Shown in pieces: positions 9,277-18,557 of a stretch of 47,091 bases of DNA (its first letter is position 1; every line of letters begins with the position of its first letter). This DNA is from Pseudobutyrivibrio sp. GTDB taxonomy: Bacteria; Bacillota; Clostridia; Lachnospirales; Lachnospiraceae. The stretch is taken from positions 1-47,091 of the forward strand of contig NZ_JAFUSK010000072.1 of NCBI RefSeq assembly GCF_017471675.1, written 5' to 3'. The notes beneath the pieces are model-generated. The model was not told the DNA's origin. It did no database searches and worked only from the letters and a program-made list of their open reading frames with translations. The position numbers and the translations under genes are program-made.

Positions 9277-10728
9277 TTACACATTAATTTCTGCCTTAAC
9301 TCCAAGTATATCTTTATTAGCCTCAAGAATAGGGTTAATTACATCGCGAAGATAAACTTCTACCTGACGAGGACTGCGTCCTACATATCTGGCTGGCTCC
9401 ATTGTAGCTTCAAGCTCCTCAAGACCCATAGGGAACTCATCATCAGCTGCGATAAGCTCTAAAAGATTATTTTCCTTACCTTCTACCTTAACATTCTTAC
9501 CTGCCTCCATAGAAAGTGTTCTAATCTTTTCATGAAGCTCCTGTCTGTTGCCACCAAGCTTAACAGCATCCATCATGATGTTTTCTGTAGCCATGAATGG
9601 AAGTTCTGACATAAGACGCTTTGTAATAACCTTATCGTAAACAACAAGACCATCTACTACATTTAAGCAAAGATCAAGGACGCCATCTGTAGCAAGGAAG
9701 CCCTCTGCAATAGAAAGGCGCTTGTTAGCAGAATCGTCAAGAGTACGCTCGAACCACTGAGTAGCTGATGTGATAGCTGGGTTAAGTGCATCAATCATTA
9801 CGTATCTTGATAATGACGCGATTCGCTCTGATCTCATAGGGTTGCGCTTATAAGCCATAGCTGATGAGCCAATCTGGCTCTTCTCAAATGGCTCCTCAAC
9901 TTCCTTAAGGTGCTGAAGTAATCTGATATCGTTTGACATCTTGTGAGCAGATGCTGCAATACCTGCAAGGATGTTGCAAACTCTAGTATCAACCTTTCTA
10001 GAATATGTCTGTCCACTAACTGGATAGCAAGCCTTAAATCCCATCTTTTCAGCTATCATTGGGTCAATCTTGTCGATTGTGTCGTTGTCCCCATTGAAAA
10101 GCTCTAGGAAGCTAGCCTGAGTACCTGTTGTACCCTTAGAACCAAGAAGCTTAAGTGTAGAAAGTACATAATCAAGGTCCTCAAGGTCCATTACAAACTC
10201 ATTAAGCCAAAGTGTAGCACGCTTACCCACTGTAGTAGGCTGTGCTGGCTGAAAATGTGTAAATGCAAGTGTTGGCTGATTCTTATACTTATCTGCAAAG
10301 CCTGCAAGCTCTGCAATAACATTTACAAGCTTCTTTCTGATAAGAAGAAGTGCATCACGCATGATAATAATATCTGTGTTATCACCAACATAGCAGCTAG
10401 TGGCACCAAGGTGAATAATACCAGCAGCCTTAGGACACTGCTTACCATACGCATACACATGGCTCATTACATCATGTCTTACTTCCTTCTCGCGAGCTAC
10501 AGCAACATCATAATTAATGTCCTCAATATGCTCCTTCATCTCATCAATCATATCCTGAGTGATGACAGGCTTTCCATCCTGTGAAAGACCTAACTCCATC
10601 TCTGTTTCTGCAAGGGCAATCCAAAGTCTACGCCATGTAGAAAACTTCTTATCCTGGGAGAAGATGTACTGCATCTCCTTGCTTGCATATCTCTCTGAAA
10701 GTGGGCTTGTGTATCTATCTGTACTCAT
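9277..10728 (-). CDS. purB: Adenylosuccinate lyase
   Basis: A 483-residue adenylosuccinate lyase (EC 4.3.2.2), cleaving SAICAR to AICAR and adenylosuccinate to AMP plus fumarate. The fumarase/aspartase superfamily loop is present as GSSAMAYKRNPMRSERIASLSR (catalytic serine, about residues 290-311). THFQPAQPTTVGKR carries the conserved His near residue 157. The protein is in the longer subgroup (about 475-485 residues, like the animal-type enzyme), compared with about 430 in B. subtilis. RBS AAAAGGAG and start ATG are clear. purF and purC lie upstream in the same direction, but a 280-bp structured intergenic element separates purF from purB. Confidence 0.96.
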   Translation of the reverse strand: MSTDRYTSPLSERYASKEMQYIFSQDKKFSTWRRLWIALAETEMELGLSQDGKPVITQDMIDEMKEHIEDINYDVAVAREKEVRHDVMSHVYAYGKQCPKAAGIIHLGATSCYVGDNTDIIIMRDALLLIRKKLVNVIAELAGFADKYKNQPTLAFTHFQPAQPTTVGKRATLWLNEFVMDLEDLDYVLSTLKLLGSKGTTGTQASFLELFNGDNDTIDKIDPMIAEKMGFKACYPVSGQTYSRKVDTRVCNILAGIAASAHKMSNDIRLLQHLKEVEEPFEKSQIGSSAMAYKRNPMRSERIASLSRYVMIDALNPAITSATQWFERTLDDSANKRLSIAEGFLATDGVLDLCLNVVDGLVVYDKVITKRLMSELPFMATENIMMDAVKLGGNRQELHEKIRTLSMEAGKNVKVEGKENNLLELIAADDEFPMGLEELEATMEPARYVGRSPRQVEVYLRDVINPILEANKDILGVKAEINV

Positions 10729-10756
10729 ATTGTCTCCTTTTTATTACTCGCCATCC

Positions 10757-11006
10757 GTTACGCTTACAAGCACGCCACCGTAGGTTTTCATGCTCCCGTA
10801 GGGCACCCGCCATACCTTCGTCTGGGCACCCGCCCGCCGGCGTGGGTCCCTCCCAGACTCGGCATGGTGCCTCCCTACTCGCGCTTGCCAAGTGTATGTT
10901 GGCGTTTATGTGAGCTAATTTGTAGCAATCAAGCTCTGAAAAGTACTCAAGCGAGACGTGTTGTCGAGCGGAGTATTTTCAGGCTTGTAAGCGTAACAAA
11001 TTAGCG
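10757..11006. repeat. Large structured intergenic element (three-way-junction fold) between purF and purB, with GC-rich module
   Basis: Perfect outer 15-bp inverted repeat: GTTACGCTTACAAGC (10757-10771) with GCTTGTAAGCGTAAC (10983-10997). It encloses two domains. Domain 1 is closed by ACGCCA/TGGCGT (10772-10777 with 10900-10905) and contains a strikingly GC-rich nested palindrome (about 10782-10880; GTAGGG..CACC..GCCAT with ATGG..CCCTAC, TCTGGG with CCCAGA, ACCC with GGGT). Domain 2 is CTGAAAA.TACTC with GAGTATTTTCAG (10936-10982). An alternative helix, GCTAATTTGT (10913-10922) with ACAAATTAGC (10997-11006), competes with the outer stem. It ends 28 nt before the purB start. No ORF of note lies inside. 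Function unknown: MITE-like or structured RNA. Confidence 0.65.
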
Positions 11007-11008
11007 TA

Positions 11009-12454
11009 CTACTTCTCGTATTCGCCTCGGATGTCACCTTCGGGTGGGTCCATTGGATAGGCGCCGTCGAAGCAGCCGTGGCAGATTTCAAGGTCGTCAA
11101 CCATTTGTGGTAGACGATTTAAATCTAGATAAGCCAGCGAATCAGCTCCGATGATGTCACGAATTTCATCTACGGAATGATTGTAGGCAATAAGCTGTTC
11201 ACGGCAAGGTACATCTGTACCGAAATAGCATGGCCATAAAAATGGTGGCGATGATATACGCACGTGTACCTCGGTGGCACCTGCGTCACGTAGCATCTTT
11301 ACGATACGATCAGATGTGGTGCCACGAACGATGGAATCATCAATCATAATAATTCGCTTGCCCTTAACGACCTCACGTAATGCGTTAAGCTTTACCTGCA
11401 CCGATGATTGGCGGCTGGCCTGCTTTGGCTTAATGAAGGTACGACCTACATAGCTATTTTTAACGAATGCTGTTCCATAAGGAATGCCTGATTCTAAGGA
11501 ATATCCCTGGGCAGCAGCATTTCCTGATTCTGGTACGCCAACTACTAAATCAGCATCTACAGGGGAATCCTGAGCTAAGAAGCGACCTGCTCTAATGCGG
11601 GACTCATATACTGATTGACCATCTATGATACTGTCTGGTCTGGCAAAATATATGTACTCAAAGATACAGCGACCATGCTGGCTCTTATCTATACATCTGC
11701 TCTTGTCGGATTTAATACCAAACTCAGGAGATATTGTAATCATCTCCCCTGGCTCAACATCTCTGATGTATGTTGCACCAACAGTATCAAGAGCACAGGT
11801 TTCAGATGCAACCACATAAGCATTGTCACGTTTGCCAATGCAAAGTGGTCTGAAGCCCTGAGGGTCTCGAACTGCAATAAGCTTTCTTGGACTCATTACT
11901 ACAAGAGAATAAGCGCCCTTTATCTTATCGCAGGCTCTAACAACAGCTTCCTCCACAGTAGCACTGTTTAAGCGTTCTCTTGCAATAAGATATGCTATAG
12001 TCTCAGAATCTATAGTTGTTTGGAAAATAGCTCCTGTTCTGGAAAGTTCATCCCTAAGCTCCTCAGCATTGATAAGATTACCGTTGTGAGCCATTCCAAG
12101 GATTCCTTTTAAATAAGATATAACAAGAGGCTGAGCATTTTCTCTGCAGGATGAACCGGCTGTAGAATATCTGGTGTGACCTACACCGATATCTCCATGC
12201 ATTCCCTCAAGAATTTCTTCATCGAATACTTCGTTTACAAGACCCATTCCCTTATTTAAGGCATAATTTCTTTTTGGGCCGTTTGTGTCAGATACTGCAA
12301 TACCGCAGCTCTCCTGACCTCTATGCTGGAGAGCAAAAAGGCCATAATAAATAGAGGAGGCAACATCTCCACCGTCAAAATCATACATGGCAAAGACGCC
12401 GCACTCCTCATGCAAATCGTCCCATGGCATGTCCTTGTGTCTTAAATCTGTCAT
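11009..12454 (-). CDS. purF: Amidophosphoribosyltransferase
   Basis: A 481-residue glutamine PRPP amidotransferase (EC 2.4.2.14), the first step of de novo purine synthesis. The N-terminal Ntn glutaminase nucleophile is Cys18 in EECGVFAMYD, after a 17-residue propeptide. The PRPP-binding loop is IIMIDDSIVRGTTS. Four cysteines of the B. subtilis-type [4Fe-4S] cluster are seen in HGRCIFEY, LWPCYFGTD and EICHGCFDG, so this is the oxygen-sensitive Fe-S form. The gene follows purC with an 84-bp gap that contains a perfect 13-bp hairpin (12479-12512). Purine repression is likely but no PurR box or guanine riboswitch is evident. Confidence 0.97.
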   Translation of the reverse strand: MTDLRHKDMPWDDLHEECGVFAMYDFDGGDVASSIYYGLFALQHRGQESCGIAVSDTNGPKRNYALNKGMGLVNEVFDEEILEGMHGDIGVGHTRYSTAGSSCRENAQPLVISYLKGILGMAHNGNLINAEELRDELSRTGAIFQTTIDSETIAYLIARERLNSATVEEAVVRACDKIKGAYSLVVMSPRKLIAVRDPQGFRPLCIGKRDNAYVVASETCALDTVGATYIRDVEPGEMITISPEFGIKSDKSRCIDKSQHGRCIFEYIYFARPDSIIDGQSVYESRIRAGRFLAQDSPVDADLVVGVPESGNAAAQGYSLESGIPYGTAFVKNSYVGRTFIKPKQASRQSSVQVKLNALREVVKGKRIIMIDDSIVRGTTSDRIVKMLRDAGATEVHVRISSPPFLWPCYFGTDVPCREQLIAYNHSVDEIRDIIGADSLAYLDLNRLPQMVDDLEICHGCFDGAYPMDPPEGDIRGEYEK

Positions 12455-12478
12455 AAAATCTCCTAATACACTAGTCTA

Positions 12479-12512
12479 AGAACATGTGATTCTTTTGCAA
12501 ATCACATGTTCT
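12479..12512. repeat. Perfect 13-bp inverted repeat between purC and purF
   Basis: AGAACATGTGATT (12479-12491) and AATCACATGTTCT (12500-12512) around an 8-nt loop, 25 nt before the purF ATG. No U-tract follows on the minus strand, so it is not a standard terminator. It could be a processing hairpin or operator. Confidence 0.55.
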
Positions 12513-12538
12513 AAAGTTTTGCAGTCACTAAACTACCT

Positions 12539-13405
12539 TTATACCTCAAGCGCTTTACCAGTAAGTAGCTTGTAGGCTTCCAAATATTTATCGATAGTCT
12601 TATCGATAACATCCTGTGGAAGAAGGTAATCAGACTCAGGATTAGCCTTAAGCCAATCACGTACAAACTGCTTGTCAAAAGAAGGCTGACCATGACCTGC
12701 CTCATAACCCTCAAGTGGCCAGAAGCGTGAGCTGTCAGGTGTAAGCATCTCGTCTGCAAGAACAATATTACCATTCTCATCAAGACCAAATTCAAACTTT
12801 GTATCAGCTATAATGATACCCTTTGAAAGAGCATAGTCAGCACACTTTTTGTAAAGAGCGATTGTGTTATCGCGAAGAGCCTTAGCGTACTCTTCGCCGT
12901 GACCTGGAAATTCCTTTTCAAGAACTTCTATGGAACGTTCATAAGAGATGTTTTCATCATGATCACCAATTTCTGCTTTAGTAGAAGGAGTGTAAATAGG
13001 CTCAGGTAATTTATCAGATTCTAATAAACCTTCTGGAAGCTTAATGCCACAAACAGTACCATTCTCTTTGTAGCTAGCCCAGCCAGAGCCTGTGATGTAA
13101 CCTCTGACGATGCACTCAATTGGAAGCATTGTAAGCTTCTTGCACATCATTGATTTACCCTTGTATTCATCATTTCTGAAAAACTCAGGCATATCATTTA
13201 CATCAGTTGAAAGCATGTGATTTGGAACGATGTCTTTTGTCAGGTCAAACCAGAACTTAGACATCTGGGTAAGCACTGCACCCTTGTTTACAATCTTGTT
13301 CTTAAGAATAACATCGAATGCAGATATACGATCTGTTGCCACCATGATAATGCTATCTCCATTATCGTATACTTCTCTTACTTTTCCTTCTTTAATTGGT
13401 TTCAT
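12539..13405 (-). CDS. purC: Phosphoribosylaminoimidazole-succinocarboxamide synthase (SAICAR synthetase)
   Basis: A 288-residue SAICAR synthetase (EC 6.3.2.6), coupling CAIR and aspartate with ATP. Signatures: GKVREVY near the N-terminus (nucleotide site), VATDRISAFD, ECIVRGYITGSGW and DTKFEFGLDENG. It belongs to the longer type (about 290 residues, closer to yeast-like SAICAR synthetases) and not the roughly 235-residue B. subtilis type. The start is placed at ATG 13405 (MKPIKEGK), because AGAGAGGA lies 6-12 nt upstream; a TTG codon at 13411 is a less likely alternative. It lies between gpmI and purF in the same direction. Confidence 0.95.
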   Translation of the reverse strand: MKPIKEGKVREVYDNGDSIIMVATDRISAFDVILKNKIVNKGAVLTQMSKFWFDLTKDIVPNHMLSTDVNDMPEFFRNDEYKGKSMMCKKLTMLPIECIVRGYITGSGWASYKENGTVCGIKLPEGLLESDKLPEPIYTPSTKAEIGDHDENISYERSIEVLEKEFPGHGEEYAKALRDNTIALYKKCADYALSKGIIIADTKFEFGLDENGNIVLADEMLTPDSSRFWPLEGYEAGHGQPSFDKQFVRDWLKANPESDYLLPQDVIDKTIDKYLEAYKLLTGKALEV

Positions 13406-13454
13406 AATCAAATCCTCTCTCTTTTTATTTAGTTTATTTAAATAGCAATGCTAT

Positions 13455-14999
13455 TTATTTCTTAATTAATAATGACTTACCTGTCATCTCCTTTGGCTGC
13501 TCAAGACCCATAATCTCGATAAGTGTAGGAGCGATATCACAAAGAGCACCGCCCTCGCGGAGTGTGTAGTCACTATCGTAGTTAACTAAGATAAATGGAA
13601 CAGGATTTGTTGTGTGAGCTGTGTGTGGCTCTCCTGTCTCATAATCAATCATCTTCTCAGCATTACCGTGGTCAGCACAGATGAATAATGCTCCATCCTT
13701 TTCTTTGATTGCTTCTACGGCATCTCCTACAAGTGAGTCAACACGCTCTACAGCCTTAACAGCTGCCTCTATAACGCCGGTATGACCAACCATATCCGGG
13801 TTAGCAAAGTTGATAACGATAACATCGTACTTATCAGACTTGATAGCCTCTACAAGCTTTGCTCCAACCTCTGGTGCCGACATTTCCGGCTTAAGGTCAT
13901 ATGTAGCTACATCCTTTGGTGAATTAACAAGGATTCTTTCTTCATCCTTATTAGGCTCTTCAACACCACCGTTGAAGAAGAATGTAACGTGTGCGTATTT
14001 TTCAGTCTCAGCAAGTCTTAACTGCTTCTTACCATTGTTAGCTAAGAACTCACCGAATGTATTTGTAATGCTCTCCTTTTCGAAAGCGATGTGCTTGTTA
14101 GGAATTGTTTCATCATAATCCTTGAAGCAAGCATAATATAAATCAAGGAACTCTCTGTCAAAGCCTGTGAACTTGTCATCACAGAAAGCTCTAGTAATTT
14201 CACGAGCACGGTCTGGACGGAAATTGAAGAATACAACTGAATCACCATTCTTAACAAGCGAAAGTGGATTTCCTGCTGCATCTGTAATAACTGTTGGAAG
14301 AACGAACTCATCAGTTACACCTTCATCGTAGCTAGCCTGCATTGCATCAGGAACTGAAGTTGCAAGAACACCTTTGCCCTTAACAAGTGAATTGTAAGCC
14401 TTCTCAACACGATCCCAATTGTTATCACGGTCCATTGCGTAATAACGTCCAGAGATAGAAGCAATTGCACCAACGCCGATTTCATCCATCTTGGACTGAA
14501 GCTGTGCTAAGAAATCCTTACCAGATGCTGGTGGAGTATCACGACCATCAAGGAATGCATGTACATAAACATTTGTAAGGCCGTTCTTCTTGCACATCTC
14601 AAGCATTCCATAAAGATGCTCGATGTGGCTATGAACACCACCATCAGAAAGAAGACCCCAAAGATGAATATCTCCGCCAGTCTTTTTAGCATTTTCGATA
14701 GCTTCAAGTAAAACCTTGTTCTGGAAAAACTCACCATCGTTAATAGCCTTTGTTATACGTGTTAAATCCTGGTAGATGATGCGGCCTGCACCGATGTTCA
14801 TGTGACCTACCTCTGAGTTACCCATCTGTCCATCAGGGAGACCAACAAACATGCCTGAGGCCTGTCCTGCCACGCAAGGGCACTCAGCCATTAACTTATC
14901 CATAACAGGTGTGTTTGCCATTGCAATGGCGTTTCCCTTTGGATTGTCATTAAGACCATATCCATCAAGAACCATAAGTACTACAGGTTTCTTACTCAT
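13455..14999 (-). CDS. gpmI: 2,3-bisphosphoglycerate-independent phosphoglycerate mutase
   Basis: A 514-residue Mn-dependent phosphoglycerate mutase (EC 5.4.2.12), interconverting 3- and 2-phosphoglycerate. The alkaline-phosphatase superfamily metal site is visible: Asp12 in MVLDGYGLND, catalytic Ser62 in DGQMGNSEVGH, and the C-terminal CADHGNAEKM and GEPHTAHTTNPVPF. Full normal length. A GGAGGAA ribosome site precedes the ATG. TCTAGCA-C-TGCTAGA, a small palindrome, lies 20 nt upstream. It completes the gap-pgk-tpiA-gpmI glycolytic group, but two lipoprotein genes intervene between tpiA and gpmI. Confidence 0.97.
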   Translation of the reverse strand: MSKKPVVLMVLDGYGLNDNPKGNAIAMANTPVMDKLMAECPCVAGQASGMFVGLPDGQMGNSEVGHMNIGAGRIIYQDLTRITKAINDGEFFQNKVLLEAIENAKKTGGDIHLWGLLSDGGVHSHIEHLYGMLEMCKKNGLTNVYVHAFLDGRDTPPASGKDFLAQLQSKMDEIGVGAIASISGRYYAMDRDNNWDRVEKAYNSLVKGKGVLATSVPDAMQASYDEGVTDEFVLPTVITDAAGNPLSLVKNGDSVVFFNFRPDRAREITRAFCDDKFTGFDREFLDLYYACFKDYDETIPNKHIAFEKESITNTFGEFLANNGKKQLRLAETEKYAHVTFFFNGGVEEPNKDEERILVNSPKDVATYDLKPEMSAPEVGAKLVEAIKSDKYDVIVINFANPDMVGHTGVIEAAVKAVERVDSLVGDAVEAIKEKDGALFICADHGNAEKMIDYETGEPHTAHTTNPVPFILVNYDSDYTLREGGALCDIAPTLIEIMGLEQPKEMTGKSLLIKK

Positions 15000-15041
15000 A
15001 GAAATTCCTCCTTATTATCTAGCACTGCTAGAAAAAACTAT

Positions 15042-16421
15042 TTATTTTTTAGTAATATGTCCAGCCTTATCAATGTGGGCTGTTGAAGATAAGCCATTAA
15101 GGCTATCTATGATATTGCTATATGCTATATCTTCTGAATTAAGCTGTTTGGTAACACCAGCATTAAACTGACATGGAATGAAATATGGCTCAATCTTACC
15201 CTCTGGGGTAATGTGAATTTGAGCTAAGCCTGTATCATAATCCGCTGGCATATTGCCTGTTGTTGCGAACCAATAATTACCCAAGCTATAAAAAATTGGA
15301 ACATCATCCATGTATTCAACTGTCTGCAAGCAGTGAGTGTGACCTCCGATTATTGCATCAGCCCCTGCCTCCACAAAGGCTCTGGCTAAGGCTACCTGGT
15401 CAGCACCATAATTTGCATTTCCCTCTGTTCCCCAGTGTGGGAAAACTAACACATAATCAGCATTGGCCTTGGCCTCTCTGATTGTCTCACAAAAAGCCTC
15501 TGGATGTAAGCATTTCATAACACCTGGTGTAACGCCAGTAGCTTCTTTAGTGTAATTAAGGGTTCTTTCTATCTGTGTTGCAGCAACAATGGCAATCTTT
15601 CGACCGCCTATAATAAAGTAGGCCGGCTTCCTTGCCTCTGCCAAATTAACTCCTGCTCCTACATAAGGCAATCCTGCCTCAGATAGAGTATTAAGTGTAT
15701 CTAAAAGCCCTATTTCATCGTAATCATATACGTGATTGTTGGCTACACTAACAATATCTGCGCCTAAATCTGACATAAGTGAGACCCTGCTAGGATTGCC
15801 TCTAAATGTATAGGCTTTACCAGCCAAAGCAGTTCCTCTATCAGTGTATGCGAACTCATTGTTAATCATTAATATGTCTGCAGACTGCATTTCATCAAGT
15901 AACTCCTTTGAAAAGCAATCATACACGCCATTCATCTGATGATCCATATAATCTGTGGTGGCAACCCCTTCTGCAAAGGATACATCACCGGTGAAATCTA
16001 TTACTATATCACCATCTGTCTGTTTATCTAAAACATAAGTCTTGTCATAGGAATATTGCTGAATACCTGTCATATTGCAATATTCATACCAAAGCACATG
16101 TATACTTTTACCTGTAAGCTGATACCATATCTCTGGTGTATCAAAATTGGCATAACTGGCAATTTCTTCTATTGTATCATTGCCATAATCTGCCGTAACC
16201 ATTCCAAGGAATGATTCATCAACAGGATGCCCTCCTATAAATTCTCTTGTGCTGTTATTAAGTATTGTGTCCCAAGCATCTGTTAAATCAACTATTTCTA
16301 TCTTTTGCGGCTGAGTCTTGCCAAGATTAATCTTAGCAACCTCTGTAGTACTGCTGCCGCATCCAGTAAGTAAAGAGATGATTACGCAAGCGCCTATAAT
16401 GTGTTTGCTACATTTCTTCAT
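15042..16421 (-). CDS. CapA family lipoprotein (PGA_cap metallophosphatase fold)
   Basis: A 459-residue exported lipoprotein. The signal peptide ends in the lipobox SLLTGC (Cys21), and the body is a PGA_cap/CapA calcineurin-like domain. Visible metal-site motifs: DFTGDVSFAEG, LMINNEFAYT, VANNHVYDYD, VFPHWGTEGN and GGHTHCLQ, spread over about residues 140-390. The family includes CapA/PgsA of poly-gamma-glutamate synthesis, but no CapB/CapC genes are nearby, so an actual capsule role is not supported. The start overlaps the 3' end of the Sel1-repeat gene by 14 bp, indicating translational coupling. It may act in cell-envelope polymer or phosphate-ester metabolism. Confidence 0.9.
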   Translation of the reverse strand: MKKCSKHIIGACVIISLLTGCGSSTTEVAKINLGKTQPQKIEIVDLTDAWDTILNNSTREFIGGHPVDESFLGMVTADYGNDTIEEIASYANFDTPEIWYQLTGKSIHVLWYEYCNMTGIQQYSYDKTYVLDKQTDGDIVIDFTGDVSFAEGVATTDYMDHQMNGVYDCFSKELLDEMQSADILMINNEFAYTDRGTALAGKAYTFRGNPSRVSLMSDLGADIVSVANNHVYDYDEIGLLDTLNTLSEAGLPYVGAGVNLAEARKPAYFIIGGRKIAIVAATQIERTLNYTKEATGVTPGVMKCLHPEAFCETIREAKANADYVLVFPHWGTEGNANYGADQVALARAFVEAGADAIIGGHTHCLQTVEYMDDVPIFYSLGNYWFATTGNMPADYDTGLAQIHITPEGKIEPYFIPCQFNAGVTKQLNSEDIAYSNIIDSLNGLSSTAHIDKAGHITKK

Positions 16422-17661
16422 TTATTTGTGCCTTTACTCGGACAACAGCTTCCATGGCTCCCTCGTACCCTGAATCGGCTGCCATTTCGTAATAGGACAA
16501 AGCTGTTTCCAAATTCCTCTCAACCCCGTATCCGTTTTCATATAAAAAACCAAGATTAACTTGCGCAATTGCATAACCCTGCAACGCTGCAAGTTTTTGA
16601 TAATAAACAGCAGATGCGAAATCAACATCTACGCCATATCCATTGTAATACATGTAACCAATCTGATTTAAAGCAGGTGCATAATCCAAATCAGCAGCCA
16701 AAAGATAATACTCCATGGCCTTTTCATAATCCCTATCTACACCTACACCATTTTCATATATCTGACCTAAGTAATAGCTTCCCTTTGCATAGCCAGCTGT
16801 TGAGGCCGCTTCAAAAAATGAAATAGCCTGTTCGCTATCTTCCTCAACGCCATTGCCCTTAATATATAGAAGGCCTATTGCAACATTAGCCTTATTCTTA
16901 GCATATTGGTCAGCTAAATCAGTACTAGTGCTCTTAGCAGCCCTTGAATAATAATCAAAGGCCTTTTTATAATCAACAACTGTACCAATTCCATTCTCAT
17001 AAGCATATCCTAGATAATAAGAACCATCTACATCACCAGCTATCTGTGCTTTATAGAATAAATCATAAATAGCCTTATCCTCATCGGAAATAGTGTCTTT
17101 AGTGTCTTTATTATCTTCTTTATCATTCTTATCTTCTGAAGAATCTGTATCCTTTTTATCTGATGCTAAAGCCTCAGCTTCATTCTCTTCCTCTGCAGCG
17201 TCCCTCTGTGCCAAAAGCACTCTGGCCTTACCAACATAACCATTAACAGCGCCGCCTTCAATGGCTGCATCAAAAAGCTCTGTAGCCTTTTCTAAATTTT
17301 TATCAACCCCTGTACCTGTAAGATAAAAATATCCAAGAGCACAGGTTCCATCTATATTGCCTGAATCGGAAGCCATCTGGTACCATGATATTGCCTCAGT
17401 AAAGCTTTGTTTAACATCATCAGCACCATATTCAAGCATACGACCTAGCATAACCATAGCATCGGTGTCGCCCTCGTAGGCTAATACTTCCAGCTCGTTA
17501 TATTTAAGAACTGTATAGTCCTCTACCTCAACATCATCAAGGGCTACCTGTTCTGTAGTATCCACTGTATCTTCTGCCTCTTTTACCTCCTTCTTTGCAC
17601 AAGAAGTGAGTGCAAGAGAACACATACCTAAAATAAAAAACAAACGAATGTTACGTTTCAT
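16408..17661 (-). CDS. Sel1-repeat (TPR-like) lipoprotein
   Basis: A 417-residue exported lipoprotein. The signal peptide ends in the lipobox LALTSC, followed by an acidic linker. About eight Sel1-like repeats follow (typical units: AMVMLGRMLEYGADDVKQSF, GSYYLGYAYENGIGTVVDYK, ALNQIGYMYYNGYGVDVDFA). The repeats are split near residues 165-205 by a highly charged, Asp/Glu/Lys-rich low-complexity insert (KKDTDSSEDKNDKEDNKD). Sel1 repeats are protein-interaction scaffolds. The start is set at ATG 17661, directly after TTGGAGGA; the in-frame TTG at 17673 is part of the ribosome site. Co-transcribed with the CapA-like gene (14-bp overlap), so the two probably act together at the cell surface. Confidence 0.88.
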   Translation of the reverse strand: MKRNIRLFFILGMCSLALTSCAKKEVKEAEDTVDTTEQVALDDVEVEDYTVLKYNELEVLAYEGDTDAMVMLGRMLEYGADDVKQSFTEAISWYQMASDSGNIDGTCALGYFYLTGTGVDKNLEKATELFDAAIEGGAVNGYVGKARVLLAQRDAAEEENEAEALASDKKDTDSSEDKNDKEDNKDTKDTISDEDKAIYDLFYKAQIAGDVDGSYYLGYAYENGIGTVVDYKKAFDYYSRAAKSTSTDLADQYAKNKANVAIGLLYIKGNGVEEDSEQAISFFEAASTAGYAKGSYYLGQIYENGVGVDRDYEKAMEYYLLAADLDYAPALNQIGYMYYNGYGVDVDFASAVYYQKLAALQGYAIAQVNLGFLYENGYGVERNLETALSYYEMAADSGYEGAMEAVVRVKAQINEEM

Positions 17662-17698
17662 AAATTCCTCCAAGACATGTAAACGTCCATCAGCGCAA

Positions 17699-17727
17699 AT
17701 TATATCATAAAACCTGCTCTATTGAAA
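17699..17727 (-). promoter_or_regulatory. Promoter of the Sel1-CapA operon
   Basis: Minus-strand TTTCAA (17727-17722), a 17-bp spacer and TATAAT (17704-17699), about 38 bp upstream of the Sel1 gene start and just after the tpiA terminator. Confidence 0.7.
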
Positions 17728-17735
17728 TAAAAAAA

Positions 17736-17757
17736 ATGCATCAGAAACCTGATGCAT
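17736..17757 (-). terminator. Intrinsic terminator of tpiA
   Basis: ATGCATCAG-AAAC-CTGATGCAT, followed on the minus strand by TTTTTTTT. A second weak AAAACT/AGTTTT palindrome lies between it and the tpiA stop. Confidence 0.9.
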
Positions 17758-17790
17758 TTATAAAAACTTTAGGAGTTTTTTATAAGCCTA

Positions 17791-18537
17791 TTAGGCATTT
17801 ACAATCTTACCGAAATCTGGCTTAAGTGAAGCGCCACCAATAAGACCACCATCAATGTTTGGCTTGCTAAGAAGCTCAGCTGCATTTGAAGCGTTCATCG
17901 AACCGCCGTACTGAATACGAACAGCCTCTGCTGTAGCACCATCATAAAGCTTAGCGATAAGCTCACGGATGAATGCACAAACTTCTTCAGCCTGGTCAGC
18001 TGTAGCTGTCTCACCTGTACCGATAGCCCAGATTGGCTCATAAGCGATAACAAGGTTCTTTACCTGGTCAGCTGTTACGCCTGAAAGATCCCAAGTAATC
18101 TGACGCTCGATCCACTCCTTGTATGTGCCAGCCTTGCGAAGTGCAAGAGACTCACCACAGCAAAGGATTGGTGTAAGGCCAGCAGCAAATGCCTTCTTAA
18201 CCTTAGCATTAATAAGAATATCATTCTCACCAAAGATATCACGTCTCTCTGAGTGACCCATGATAACGTACTTAACACCAGCATCTACAAGCATAGGAGC
18301 TGAGATTTCGCCTGTGAAAGCACCCTTGTCCTCGATGTAGAAGTTCTCAGCACCAACATTTACGTTTGTACCCTTAACAGCCTCTACTACAGGAACAATA
18401 TCGATTGCAGGAACGCAGTAAACTACGTCTACATCATCATTCTTAACTAAATCCTTAAGCTCAGCAACAAGCTTTACAGCCTCAGAAGGTGTCATATTCA
18501 TCTTCCAGTTGCCGGCAATAATTCTTCTTCTTGCCAT
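17791..18537 (-). CDS. tpiA: Triosephosphate isomerase
   Basis: A 248-residue TIM-barrel enzyme (EC 5.3.1.1) of normal length. Seen are NWKMN (substrate lysine, residues 11-15), the electrophilic His region IMGHSERRD, and the signature [15 protein letters not shown] with the catalytic Glu and flexible loop 6. The C-terminal phosphate grip is IQYGGSMN and [10 protein letters not shown]. It follows pgk in the same direction across a 292-bp gap filled by two structured elements, and ends in a clean terminator. It is therefore the last gene of the gap-pgk-tpiA group. Confidence 0.98.
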   Translation of the reverse strand: MARRRIIAGNWKMNMTPSEAVKLVAELKDLVKNDDVDVVYCVPAIDIVPVVEAVKGTNVNVGAENFYIEDKGAFTGEISAPMLVDAGVKYVIMGHSERRDIFGENDILINAKVKKAFAAGLTPILCCGESLALRKAGTYKEWIERQITWDLSGVTADQVKNLVIAYEPIWAIGTGETATADQAEEVCAFIRELIAKLYDGATAEAVRIQYGGSMNASNAAELLSKPNIDGGLIGGASLKPDFGKIVNA

Positions 18538-18557
18538 AATTTACCTCTTCTCTATGA

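Noticed and set aside
10683-10913. 76-codon plus-strand ORF across the purB start and GC-rich module
   Set aside because: Open only because of the GC-rich palindrome; translation is low-complexity Arg/Pro/Ser and lacks a ribosome site.
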